Source: an uncultured Coriobacteriaceae bacterium (GTDB lineage Bacteria; Actinomycetota; Coriobacteriia; Coriobacteriales; Eggerthellaceae). Taken from it: 18,111 bases of DNA. Of the stretch, positions 1-7,487 are shown piece after piece. Position 1 is the first letter of the stretch. The number at the start of each line of letters is the position of its first letter. The stretch covers positions 1-18,111 of the forward strand of contig CADBQL010000079.1 in assembly GCA_902796815.1 (NCBI GenBank). Reading direction: 5' to 3'. The position numbers were made by a program, and so were the translations under genes. The notes under the pieces were generated by a model. The model worked only from the letters and a program-made list of their open reading frames with translations, made no database searches and had not been told where the DNA came from.

Positions 1-585
1 CCGCTTGCAGTAATCGTAGCCCTGCGGCACACCTACCACATCACCAGGGATTTCGCCTAGCACAATGAACGATACGCCACCGTTTTCCTCAATCGTTCGC
101 TCGTAGATGAGCGTGTCGCGCGCGCCAATAATGCCCTCTTTGAGCATGCCTCGCTTGATTGCAACCTTCATGAGTTCGATTGCACGATCGTCGTAGCCAT
201 CAGCCCACAGGCGCGCTTTTTCGCAGAATTCGAACGTCGTCAATGCCAGACGAAGTCGATAATTATCGACGTTTTGCCCGTTCAAACGTGCTTTATCGCG
301 AACATCCATCAGGTAGAGCGGGCCTTTTTGCTCCGCCTGGCTGTTCGTGGTGTAAAGCAGAAAAGCCTTGTGCTCCACATCATGCAGCAAACAATCGTAG
401 GCCATCGCTACTTTCGTGCCACATACCGGGCAGGTGTATTCGAAAAGCTTTCCCGAAAGGAGCAGCTCCATGGCGCGTTTATGCACCGAGCTCGTGATAT
501 GCGGCCAAGCATCCACGAAACCCGGCTGCTTGCACGAGGGGCATTCCACAAGGGTTGGTTTTGCATCTTGCGATGATTTGGGCAT
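1..585 (-). CDS. CpXC domain protein (3' part outside window)
   Basis: The reverse strand is open from an ATG at 585 through the window edge, giving the first 195 residues. Two Cys-x-x-Cys pairs are visible near the N-terminus: C15/C18 in ECPSC and C52/C55 in TCPVCG. The second is followed by a beta-rich stretch (KAFLLY). This spacing and the CP-x-C wording match the CpXC family (Pfam PF14353), putative zinc-ribbon proteins of unknown function found mostly in Firmicutes and Actinobacteria. There is no signal peptide or membrane segment, so it is probably cytosolic. An in-frame stop lies about 11 codons upstream with no other ATG between, so the start is secure, although the ribosome site is weak (GAG about 12 bases ahead). 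It is divergent from the YdjM-like gene. The specific role is unknown. Confidence 0.82.
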   Translation of the reverse strand, partial: MPKSSQDAKPTLVECPSCKQPGFVDAWPHITSSVHKRAMELLLSGKLFEYTCPVCGTKVAMAYDCLLHDVEHKAFLLYTTNSQAEQKGPLYLMDVRDKARLNGQNVDNYRLRLALTTFEFCEKARLWADGYDDRAIELMKVAIKRGMLKEGIIGARDTLIYERTIEENGGVSFIVLGEIPGDVVGVPQGYDYCKR

Positions 586-770
586 GCGAAATCGTCCGAT
601 CTCGATTAGCGAAGCGGGGACCTAGTCTCTCTTGTTGGCTGCTGCAGGATTCGTTATTTCACTGCAGTTTGGTCATTATGGTGTCGTTGCAATTCTAGCG
701 CATCAGGAAACCACAAGCTCGAGGAATTGCGCGCAGCACGCTTGAGCACGCCGCAATCGTGAAGGGTCTG

Positions 771-800
771 ATGAGTTTTGCCCCTGGGGCGCGACTCATT
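771..800 (+). repeat. Family A palindrome, copy A1
   Basis: Left arm ATGAGTTTTGCCCC and right arm GGGGCGCGACTCATT are joined by a single T. This is an imperfect palindrome with outer arms ATGAGT/ACTCAT, core GCCCC/GGGGC and a 3x3 mismatch/wobble zone between them. It lies between divergent genes. Confidence 0.9.
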
Positions 801-872
801 GCCCCTGATATGGTTTACGACCCGGCAAAGGGATTGAAATCCCAGCAAAATGCTCGATGCGGATTCGGGTCG

Positions 873-881
873 TGCGATAAT
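873..881 (+). promoter_or_regulatory. Extended -10 promoter, possibly giving a leaderless mRNA
   Basis: TGCGATAAT fits an extended -10 element (TGn + GATAAT). Transcription would start about 7 bases later, at roughly 888-890, which coincides with the ATG at 890. No ribosome binding site precedes that ATG. No clear -35 is seen. Confidence 0.4.
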
Positions 882-889
882 ACCGACTG

Positions 890-1513
890 ATGATGAGTAA
901 AACTCACATAGCGGTCGGTGCTGCAGCAGCACTCGCGATTGCGCAGACGGGATCGGTCGAGTCGTGCGTACTTGCAATCGTCGGCGGAAGCCTTGGAGGC
1001 ATTATCGCCGACTGCGACATAACGCCAAGCAAAGCTCATAGAGATGCCCTGATGGGACGCTTGATTGTTGCTGGGATAGCGCTTGCTGCGTTTGCGATCG
1101 ACTACTGGTACGGCGCAGGTGTTTGCAATTACCTTCTGGAAAGTCTCGGCGCAAAGCTCGTCGGAGGCATTGCAGTTTTCGTCGCCCTTACATTTGTGGG
1201 AGCGCATACCGATCATCGCTCGTTTACGCATTCGCTCGTCGCGATGATGGGCTTCTGCGTGGCGGTTTGGCTCGCATTCGAGCCGATGCTTCCGTTCTTC
1301 GTTACGGGATACGCGTCTCACCTGGTTATGGATTTGACGAACTACCAACCAATCAAGTTACTCTGGCCGATGAAGAGGGGCTTTGGGCTGGGTTTATGCC
1401 ACGCCAAGCGCTTGGCCAATTCCGTGATGCTGATTGTTGGAACGGTCGCGACCACCTTACTGCTCGCTTATCGCTTAGCGCCCCTGTTCGGCATCGCGAT
1501 TACCATAGGCTAA
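890..1513 (+). CDS. YdjM-like membrane-bound metal-dependent hydrolase (DUF457 type)
   Basis: A 207-residue, strongly hydrophobic protein with four or five membrane helices. Residues typical of the YdjM/DUF457 family (Pfam PF04307) are present in order: H6 in the N-terminal KTHIAVG; the D41-C-D43 pair after a glycine-rich helix; H106/H109-R110/H114 in HTDHRSFTHS; and H144 and D148 in GYASHLVMDLTN. These His/Asp residues are thought to bind a metal in the membrane. Substrate is unknown; in E. coli ydjM is SOS-regulated, but no LexA-type site was recognised here. The first two codons are both ATG, so 893 is an equally possible start. There is no Shine-Dalgarno sequence, and a -10 element lies only 9 bases upstream, suggesting leaderless translation. 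It converges on the ABC pair across repeat A2. Confidence 0.85.
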   Translation: MMSKTHIAVGAAAALAIAQTGSVESCVLAIVGGSLGGIIADCDITPSKAHRDALMGRLIVAGIALAAFAIDYWYGAGVCNYLLESLGAKLVGGIAVFVALTFVGAHTDHRSFTHSLVAMMGFCVAVWLAFEPMLPFFVTGYASHLVMDLTNYQPIKLLWPMKRGFGLGLCHAKRLANSVMLIVGTVATTLLLAYRLAPLFGIAITIG

Positions 1514-1592
1514 CATAACCAGAATGGTCATTCCGCGTAATGCCGCTCACCCGGGCAATAGGCCGTGCGCAGGGCGGCGGCCCACCTGGGCA

Positions 1593-1622
1593 ATGAGTCT
1601 TGCCCCTGGGGCGTGACTCATT
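1593..1622 (+). repeat. Family A palindrome, copy A2
   Basis: Left arm ATGAGTCTTGCCCC, right arm GGGGCGTGACTCATT. The left arm has C instead of T next to ATGAGT, which turns a T.G wobble into a C-G pair. It lies between convergent genes. A degenerate right half follows at about 1626-1637 (GAGGCGTAACTT). Confidence 0.9.
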
Positions 1623-1700
1623 CCAGAGGCGTAACTTGCCGGGTGTTTCGGACTCCCCCAAAGCGTAGCTCGCATGTGGGCAAGACTCGTGCTACCGGCA

Positions 1701-3572
1701 TTACGACTGGAACTGAGCGTTATACAAATCAGCGTAGAAGCCATTCTGAGTAAGGAGCTCTTCATGAGTACCCTGCTCGACAATGTCACCATCGCGGATG
1801 ACAACGATGAGATCGGCATTTCGGATTGTGGAAAGGCGATGCGCGATGACGAACGACGTGCGGCCAGCCATGAGGCTGTCCATCGCTTGCTGGATGCGCT
1901 CCTCGGTACGCGTGTCGACCGAACTCGTCGCCTCGTCGAGCACGAGCATGCGACGATTTGCCAAAAACGCGCGCGCAATCGTCAAAAGCTGCCGCTGGCC
2001 TGCGCTGATGTTACTTGCATCCTCGTTAATCATGCAGTCGTAACCATCAGGCAGCGTTTCGATGAAATGGTGCGCAAACGCACGACGCGCAGCCTCCTCG
2101 ATTTCCTCGTCAGTGGCGTCAGGCTTACCATATCGGATGTTTTCGCGCACGGTGCCGTGGAATAGCCACGTATCCTGCAACACCATACCGTACAACCCGC
2201 GTACCTTCTCACGCGGAATCTCGCGCACATCGACGCCGCCGACGCGAATCGCACCACCCTGTACGTCATAAAAGCGCATGAGCAGCTTAACCAGCGTCGT
2301 CTTTCCAGCGCCTGTTGGCCCCACGAATGCAACGGTCTGCCCTTCGCGCACATGCGCGCTGAAATCCCTGATGATAGGCTTCTCTGGATCGTAGCCGAAG
2401 CGCACGTGGTCGAACTCAACATCGCAGGCAAGCGCATCGACGTCCACGCACGATTGCTCGACCGGCTCTTCGTCGGCCTCCAAGAACTCGAAAACACGCT
2501 CGGCAGCCGCAGCCGTCTGCTGCAGCACGTTGGCCACCTGAGCAAGCTGCGTAATCGGATGCGTAAAGTTTTTCACATACTGGATGAACGCCTGAATGTC
2601 TCCGACCGTAATCACACCCTGAGCTGCAAAGACGCAGCCCATAATCGCGACGACGATATAGGCGAGATTGCCGATCAAATCCATCGCCGGTCGCATGAGA
2701 CCCGACAGGAACTGCGAGCGCCACGCGCTCTGGAACAGGCGCTCGTTCGTCGCGTTGAACTCATCGATGGTCGCCTGCTCGCGCCCGAACGCCTTGACGA
2801 TTGCATGTCCCGAAAACGTTTCCTCAACCTGCCCGTCAATCGTACCGAGGTTGGCCTGCTGCGCGTAGAAATGTACCTGCGAGCGCTTGACGATCACGCG
2901 AATGAGCGCAAGCGACGCAGGCACGATGAGCAACGTGACCAGCGTCATATACACATTGATGGTCAGCATCATGACGATGACGCCCACAATCGTGACCACC
3001 GCGCGCAAAAGCTCCGAAATCCCCTGGTTGAGGCTTTGTCCAAGCGTGTCGACATCGTTGGTTATGCGCGAAAGCGTGTCGCCGGTCGGCGTGCGCTCGA
3101 AATAGCCCACGGGGAGGCGATCGATTTTTTCGGAAATCTCGCGGCGCAGCTCATAGCACGTTTTTTGCGAAACGTACGTCAAGATCCAACCCTGCACAAA
3201 TTGGCACGCCATCGAGAACAAGTAGATGACAAGCGTGGTCATGAGAATGCGCCAGATGGCGTCGAAGTCGATGCCTCCTGTGCCTTGAACCTTAGCGACA
3301 AGGCCGTTGAACAGCTCGGTCGTCGCCTCCGAAAGCACCTTGGGACCGACGATGCCGAACACAGTATTGCCGACGGCGAACAGAAACGCCGCGAGCACCG
3401 CGAATTTGAAGCGTCCCAAGAACGCGATGAGCTTGACGACCGTGCCTTTGAAGTCACGCGGCTTTTCGGTCACGATCATGCGACCGGCCGGACCACCGGG
3501 CCTGTAGCCGCGCCGCTTGCGCTGCGAGGTTCGATCGAGCTCGCGCTGTTGCGCGTCGTCGTATTCGCTCAT
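1701..3572 (-). CDS. ABC exporter half-transporter, consensus-ATPase-site subunit (TM288/LmrD-like)
   Basis: A 623-residue fused permease-ATPase. A charged N-terminal tail (residues 1-45) is followed by about six membrane helices (about 50-350) and a nucleotide-binding domain: Walker A GPTGAGKTT (418-426), signature ISAGQRQ (522-528), Walker B MLVLDEATSSVD with catalytic E547, and switch histidine H578. The signature motif departs from SGGQ, whereas Walker B and the H-loop are intact. The partner gene shows the mirror-image pattern, so the two should form an asymmetric heterodimer like TM287/TM288, BmrC/BmrD or LmrC/LmrD, usually drug or lipid exporters. The true substrate cannot be told. The ATG overlaps the upstream stop in ATGA (3569-3572), indicating translational coupling, with AGGGGGTGAG as ribosome site inside the upstream gene. 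Confidence 0.92.
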   Translation of the reverse strand: MSEYDDAQQRELDRTSQRKRRGYRPGGPAGRMIVTEKPRDFKGTVVKLIAFLGRFKFAVLAAFLFAVGNTVFGIVGPKVLSEATTELFNGLVAKVQGTGGIDFDAIWRILMTTLVIYLFSMACQFVQGWILTYVSQKTCYELRREISEKIDRLPVGYFERTPTGDTLSRITNDVDTLGQSLNQGISELLRAVVTIVGVIVMMLTINVYMTLVTLLIVPASLALIRVIVKRSQVHFYAQQANLGTIDGQVEETFSGHAIVKAFGREQATIDEFNATNERLFQSAWRSQFLSGLMRPAMDLIGNLAYIVVAIMGCVFAAQGVITVGDIQAFIQYVKNFTHPITQLAQVANVLQQTAAAAERVFEFLEADEEPVEQSCVDVDALACDVEFDHVRFGYDPEKPIIRDFSAHVREGQTVAFVGPTGAGKTTLVKLLMRFYDVQGGAIRVGGVDVREIPREKVRGLYGMVLQDTWLFHGTVRENIRYGKPDATDEEIEEAARRAFAHHFIETLPDGYDCMINEDASNISAGQRQLLTIARAFLANRRMLVLDEATSSVDTRTEERIQQAMDSLMAGRTSFVIAHRLSTIRNADLIVVIRDGDIVEQGTHEELLTQNGFYADLYNAQFQS

Positions 3573-5692
3573 AGCCGCTCACCCCCTTGTGAGCTGGAGG
3601 TTTGGGAAAGGTCTTCGTATGGCCCGACCTTTTGCCCCACAAGCTCTTCGGGCGAAAGCTGCGAGTAGGCGATTTCGCGATATTGCGTGCAGGTGGCAAG
3701 CAGTTCGGCATGCGTTCCCTGACCGACGACACAGCCTTCATCGAGCACGATAATCTTTTGGGCTTGCATGACCGTCGCGATGCGCTGCGCAACGATCAGC
3801 TGGGTTTTGCCTGGCAAACGCTGGGAAAGTGCCTTGCGCAGCGCCGCGTCGGTCTTGTAGTCGAGCGCCGAGAAGCTGTCGTCGAACAAGAAAGCGCGCG
3901 CGTCGCTCGCAAGCGCGCGGGCAATCGCGAGCCGCTGACGCTGTCCGCCCGAAACGTTCGTGCCGCCCTGGGTGATTTCGGCATCAACGCCCTGCTCGCT
4001 TGCATGAACGAGCTCCATCGCCTGCGCGATATCGAGCGCATCTAAGATACGCGCCTCATCGACCTGCTCGTGCGCATAACCGACGTTCGACGCGATAGTG
4101 CCTGTGAACAGGAACGCCCGTTGCGGCACGTAGCCGAGCTGTGCTCGGAGGTCGGCGAGGCGCCAATCGCGTACATCGACGCCGTCGACCAGGATACGCC
4201 CCTCACGCACGTCGTAAAACCGCTCGATCAGCTTGAGGATCGTCGACTTGCCCGAGCCCGTCGGCCCGATGATTGCGCAAGTCTGACCTGCTTCGGCGGT
4301 GAACGTCACGTCGCTCAGCACGTTTTCGCTCGAATCGCCGTAGCCGAACGAAACGTGGTCGAACTCGATCGTCGCGCCTGATGAAAGGGAAGTTGCTGCG
4401 GGGTTCTTCTCGGGGTTGCCCGCAGGATCCACGATTGAAACCTCAGCCTCGAGCACCTCGTCGATACGACCAGCCGAAACATCGGCCCTCGGCGCAATAA
4501 TCGCAAGCATCGAAAGCATCACGAACCCGAGCATGATCATCATCGAATACGTAATGAACGCAATCAAATCGCCCGCTTGAACCACGCCAGCGTCCACTTG
4601 ACCTGCGCCGACCCACACGATGGCAATCGACACGATGTTCATAATGAGAAAAATCGAGGGCATCATGAACGTCATGACGCGGTTCGTGAAAAGCTGCGTG
4701 CGCATGAGGTCGGTCGAAGCGATGTCGAAGCGCGCTTGCTCGCCGGCTTGTTGACCGAACGCACGCACGACCTGCACGCCCGTCAGGCGCTCGCGTGACA
4801 CGAGGTTCACGCGGTCGACGAGCTTTTGCATGATCTTGAACTTGGGCACGGCCAGTACCATGAGAATCGCGACGACGACGATGACCGCGAGAATTGCCAC
4901 GCCGACGATCCAGCCCATGGAGCTATCGGTGCGGGCGACCATGATGATGCCGCCGAGACCGAGAATGGGCGCATACAACACCATGCGCAAGAGCATAATG
5001 CACATCATCTGGATTTGCTGCACGTCGTTCGTCGCGCGCGTAATGAGCGATGCAGCCGAAAACTTTTGCACTTCGGCATCCGAAAACGACATGACTTTGG
5101 CAAAAAGCCGCTCACGCAGTTCCCGTCCGACCTTTGCGCCCGTGCGCGACGCCACGAGACCGACGAGCACCGAAACGAGGGCTCCGAGCGCGACGAATCC
5201 CATCATTTTGAGGCCTGTGATCAGCAGATACGTAAGCTGCATAGCCCCCATGTCGTAGCCGAGCGCCTCGTACTCGCTACGTGTGGCGGCGAGCCCCGCT
5301 TGGGCTACAAGCTCTTCCGACATGCCATCTTGCGCAAACCCCCAGCGCTGCGCAAGCGGCAACGCCATGATGTCGTCGAGCTGAGCGCGGTTGCGCATGC
5401 CGATTTCCGTCAGCTCATAGGATCCGTTTTCCGCCTGGTCATACGCGGCTTCCAGCAGCTCATACGCCTCACTATCGAACGCATCCTCAACCAAAGGCGC
5501 AATCTCGTCGTACGTCTGCGCCGTGAGACGCTCGGCCGCCACATGCTCGACTCCTCCCTGCTGAATGCCCACATCAACGATTTGCGACGTGTAATTGGGC
5601 AGCATGAGGTCGCAAAAAGCCTGACCAAACAGTAGCATGAAGATGAGGAGCACTGCGCCCGCGTGCTTTTTTAGGTATTTGAAGATTCTCAC
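3569..5692 (-). CDS. ABC exporter half-transporter, degenerate-ATPase-site subunit (TM287/LmrC-like)
   Basis: A 707-residue permease-ATPase starting with GTG at 5692 behind a strong ribosome site (AAGGAGGAGG, 5700-5709). The first helix (about 11-30) is followed by the family's characteristic LPNYTSQIVDVGIQQGG. A long acidic, probably extracytoplasmic loop of about 100 residues (50-150) comes before the second helix; this longer loop is common in this subfamily. ATPase domain: Walker A GPTGSGKST (476-484), canonical signature VSGGQRQ (580-586), Walker B FLFDDSFSALD with D605 where the catalytic Glu normally stands, and Q636 replacing the switch His. This is the degenerate half-site expected of a TM287-type subunit and pairs with the downstream gene. 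Together the two genes form a two-gene exporter operon. The substrate is unknown. Confidence 0.92.
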   Translation of the reverse strand: MRIFKYLKKHAGAVLLIFMLLFGQAFCDLMLPNYTSQIVDVGIQQGGVEHVAAERLTAQTYDEIAPLVEDAFDSEAYELLEAAYDQAENGSYELTEIGMRNRAQLDDIMALPLAQRWGFAQDGMSEELVAQAGLAATRSEYEALGYDMGAMQLTYLLITGLKMMGFVALGALVSVLVGLVASRTGAKVGRELRERLFAKVMSFSDAEVQKFSAASLITRATNDVQQIQMMCIMLLRMVLYAPILGLGGIIMVARTDSSMGWIVGVAILAVIVVVAILMVLAVPKFKIMQKLVDRVNLVSRERLTGVQVVRAFGQQAGEQARFDIASTDLMRTQLFTNRVMTFMMPSIFLIMNIVSIAIVWVGAGQVDAGVVQAGDLIAFITYSMMIMLGFVMLSMLAIIAPRADVSAGRIDEVLEAEVSIVDPAGNPEKNPAATSLSSGATIEFDHVSFGYGDSSENVLSDVTFTAEAGQTCAIIGPTGSGKSTILKLIERFYDVREGRILVDGVDVRDWRLADLRAQLGYVPQRAFLFTGTIASNVGYAHEQVDEARILDALDIAQAMELVHASEQGVDAEITQGGTNVSGGQRQRLAIARALASDARAFLFDDSFSALDYKTDAALRKALSQRLPGKTQLIVAQRIATVMQAQKIIVLDEGCVVGQGTHAELLATCTQYREIAYSQLSPEELVGQKVGPYEDLSQTSSSQGGERL

Positions 5693-5699
5693 GAGCGCA

Positions 5700-5709
5700 C
5701 CTCCTCCTT
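5700..5709 (-). promoter_or_regulatory. Strong ribosome binding site fixing a GTG start
   Basis: AAGGAGGAGG on the minus strand, 7 bases before the GTG at 5692, supports the non-ATG start of the first exporter gene. Confidence 0.8.
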
Positions 5710-5740
5710 TCGAGCAAGCAAAGGGTCAGTTCTTCCACCA

Positions 5741-5749
5741 ATTGTACCA
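5741..5749 (-). promoter_or_regulatory. Extended -10 promoter of the ABC exporter operon
   Basis: On the minus strand TGGTACAAT matches an extended -10 (TGn + TACAAT). The transcript would start near 5734, leaving a leader of about 40 bases with the ribosome site. No good -35 is present, as is common for extended -10 promoters. Confidence 0.5.
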
Positions 5750-5765
5750 GCGCACACAGTCATTA

Positions 5766-5792
5766 GGGACACAATGAGCACCAAGTGTTCCC
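5766..5792 (-). terminator. Weak hairpin downstream of the CLC gene
   Basis: GGGACAC and GTGTTCCC face each other across about 12 bases, with one bulged base. It lies just past the end of the CLC gene (stop at 5835) but has no T-run, so its role as a terminator is uncertain. The segment also contains ATGAG and CCCTGGGGC, which could be remnants of a family A palindrome. Confidence 0.2.
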
Positions 5793-5834
5793 TGGGGCTT
5801 TGATCCCAAGCGCTGAATGGTGCAGGTCACAAAC

Positions 5835-7316
5835 TCACTCTTCGAGCCATGCGGCGGGAACGGGAAGGGATCCACCGATCGCGGCGGCAAGACCACTCCA
5901 CAGCAAGCCCGTGAGCGGAAAGCACAACGCCAAAATCGCAAGCGAGAGCAGGGGTTTTCGCGTCACGCCCGCAAGGTAGGCCGTCGTCGTCACGGTAACC
6001 ATGAGCATCGGGTCGGCGCCCGTGAGCGCCGCAAGCCCGTATCCGCAGGCCACTCCAGCAAATATGCTCGGGAAAAACGAGCCGCCCATCCAGCCCATCT
6101 TCAAGCACATCGGCGTGACCAGCGCTTTGAGGATGCCGGTCGCGAGCAGGGCGACGACCGTCCACGTGCCCCACACCCCCATAATCTCTTCGGACTGCGC
6201 CTCGCCCGGAAACAGCACATACGGAAACGCCATCGCAATCGCGCCCATGACGATTCCGGCAATGACCGGTGCCGCCACCGTTCCGAGCATGTCGCCGCCC
6301 AACCGTCGCGAAATGCCGTCGAACGCAAACGATGACCCGTGATACACGAGCGTCATGGCGTAGGCCAAAATGATGCACGGCACCGCCCAGAGTAATTCGG
6401 CATACGTCGCCGCAATCGGCTCGAACCGCGGTAGACCGCCCGATGCGCCAAACAGGGCAGAAAACGCCGCAACACCGCCTGCGGCTCCGCAGGCCGCGGC
6501 CATGTACAGCACGATTTTGACGCCGCGGCGCATGGTGTACTCGTCGACGTTTAAGCTTGAGGTTTCGCTCACGCGCGAGACGAAACCCCCGTTCGCTCTC
6601 CTGCCCGCAACCTCGACCAAATTTGCATCCGGGCTTTTGTTCGCGTTATCAGCTGCGCGACGGCCCGCCACGCCACGGCCTACCTCGTCCGTTTCCCAAT
6701 CCTGCACGCTTTCGGCCTTGTCATCCGGTTGGTTTTCGGCGCCGGCGACGATGCCCGCAAGCGGCGTTCCAAAAATCGCCGCCATGCTCGCCGCAATCGT
6801 GACCTCGGCCAACGATGCGACGCGCAGTCCGGCTTCCTTGAGCTTATCGCGAATCCAGCAGCACGCCGACGTGATAATACCGGTCAAGCCCGCCTCAAAA
6901 CCAATCGATCCGCCAAACACGAGCGGCAGCAAAAACGACACTATCGGCCTAACCGCTCCGTTCGTCCGATACGAACCCGTGCGCTTGAATTCCCCCATCA
7001 CATGTTCGAGCGGCTGCACGCGGTCATGCGAAAACCACGTCCACAATCCGATTACGAGCCCTCCAACCGCACACGTGACCAGCGGAAACCACGCCACGTC
7101 AAGAGAGGTGCCCAGGTCTTTCCACACCCTGTCCGTCAGCCAGGTTGAACCGTCCATAAGGAAGCGCACCGCGAACCCGATGACAAAGCCCACAACGATC
7201 GCGAGCAGCACCATGCCGACGCGCACGAATGCGGTATCGAACGTTTGCGGACGCACAGCTGCATCGCGAATGAGCGGACGCGAATCCGCGCTCTTCGAAG
7301 CACGCCTCTGGCGCAT
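5835..7316 (-). CDS. CLC-family chloride channel or H+/Cl- antiporter
   Basis: A 493-residue polytopic membrane protein. CLC signatures (Pfam PF00654) seen: GGSIGFEAG (135-143), the counterpart of GxEGP with the gating glutamate E141; SMAAIFGTPLAGIVAGAE (177-194), matching the conserved AAAFxAPLAG helix; GGSFFPSIFAG (411-421), matching GxFxPxLxxG; and Y447 in TTTAYLAG, near the expected pore tyrosine. The classic first motif GSGIP is not evident. Transport of chloride or another anion across the cell membrane is the family role; channel versus antiporter cannot be decided. Between the 194 region and the next helix (about 265) lies an unusually long charged linker of some 70 residues containing two AGRRA copies. 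The ATG at 7316 follows AAGGAGGA at 6 bases. It lies downstream of murT on the same strand with 171 bases between, so it is probably separate. Confidence 0.9.
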   Translation of the reverse strand: MRQRRASKSADSRPLIRDAAVRPQTFDTAFVRVGMVLLAIVVGFVIGFAVRFLMDGSTWLTDRVWKDLGTSLDVAWFPLVTCAVGGLVIGLWTWFSHDRVQPLEHVMGEFKRTGSYRTNGAVRPIVSFLLPLVFGGSIGFEAGLTGIITSACCWIRDKLKEAGLRVASLAEVTIAASMAAIFGTPLAGIVAGAENQPDDKAESVQDWETDEVGRGVAGRRAADNANKSPDANLVEVAGRRANGGFVSRVSETSSLNVDEYTMRRGVKIVLYMAAACGAAGGVAAFSALFGASGGLPRFEPIAATYAELLWAVPCIILAYAMTLVYHGSSFAFDGISRRLGGDMLGTVAAPVIAGIVMGAIAMAFPYVLFPGEAQSEEIMGVWGTWTVVALLATGILKALVTPMCLKMGWMGGSFFPSIFAGVACGYGLAALTGADPMLMVTVTTTAYLAGVTRKPLLSLAILALCFPLTGLLWSGLAAAIGGSLPVPAAWLEE

Positions 7317-7340
7317 ACCGGTCCTCCTTTTTCAACAACC

Positions 7341-7367
7341 ATGAGCGCAAAATCTGACCCCGCTCAT
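7341..7367 (-). repeat. Family B palindrome, copy B1
   Basis: On the minus strand it begins ATGAGCGGGGTCAGA and ends TTTTGCGCTCAT, with outer arms ATGAGC/GCTCAT. It is an inverted copy of B2, 67 bases away. It lies between murT and the CLC gene. Confidence 0.6.
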
Positions 7368-7411
7368 TTTTTGGGCATGGGGCCTAGCCCTTCGCTTATT
7401 TTACGGCAACC

Positions 7412-7429
7412 ATGAACACGCACGTTCAT
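7412..7429. repeat. Small palindrome between the two family B copies
   Basis: ATGAAC and GTTCAT are perfect inverted arms around six bases. It sits centrally between B1 and B2. Confidence 0.45.
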
Positions 7430-7433
7430 CTGG

Positions 7434-7462
7434 ATGAGCGCGGGGTCAGACCTTCCGCCCAT
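7434..7462 (+). repeat. Family B palindrome, copy B2
   Basis: It begins ATGAGCGCGGGGTCAGA and ends CCTTCCGCCCAT. GGGGTCAGA is shared with B1 in inverted orientation, so B1 and B2 together form a large inverted repeat covering 7341-7462. Confidence 0.6.
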
Positions 7463-7487
7463 TTTGAGCGCTTGGCGCATCCCATCG

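Larger units (their letters stand above)
586..889. other. Divergent intergenic region with one family A palindrome
   Basis: This gap separates the divergent CpXC and YdjM-like genes. It contains repeat A1 (771-800) and an extended -10 promoter candidate right before the YdjM-like start. I found no convincing gene and no clear -35/-10 pair for the CpXC gene. Confidence 0.6.

Noticed and set aside
771..800. Family A palindromes as ordinary intrinsic terminators
   Set aside because: None is followed by a T-run on either strand, and several stand upstream of genes in divergent promoter regions.
2352..3668. 438-codon open frame on the plus strand
   Set aside because: It lies entirely opposite the well-supported ABC genes. 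Its His/Arg/Asp-rich composition is typical of the antisense of a GC-rich gene.
4826..5635. 269-codon open frame on the plus strand
   Set aside because: Opposite the first ABC gene; His/Arg-rich and without domain features.
6370..7344. 324-codon open frame on the plus strand
   Set aside because: Opposite the CLC gene, whose conserved motifs establish the minus strand as coding.
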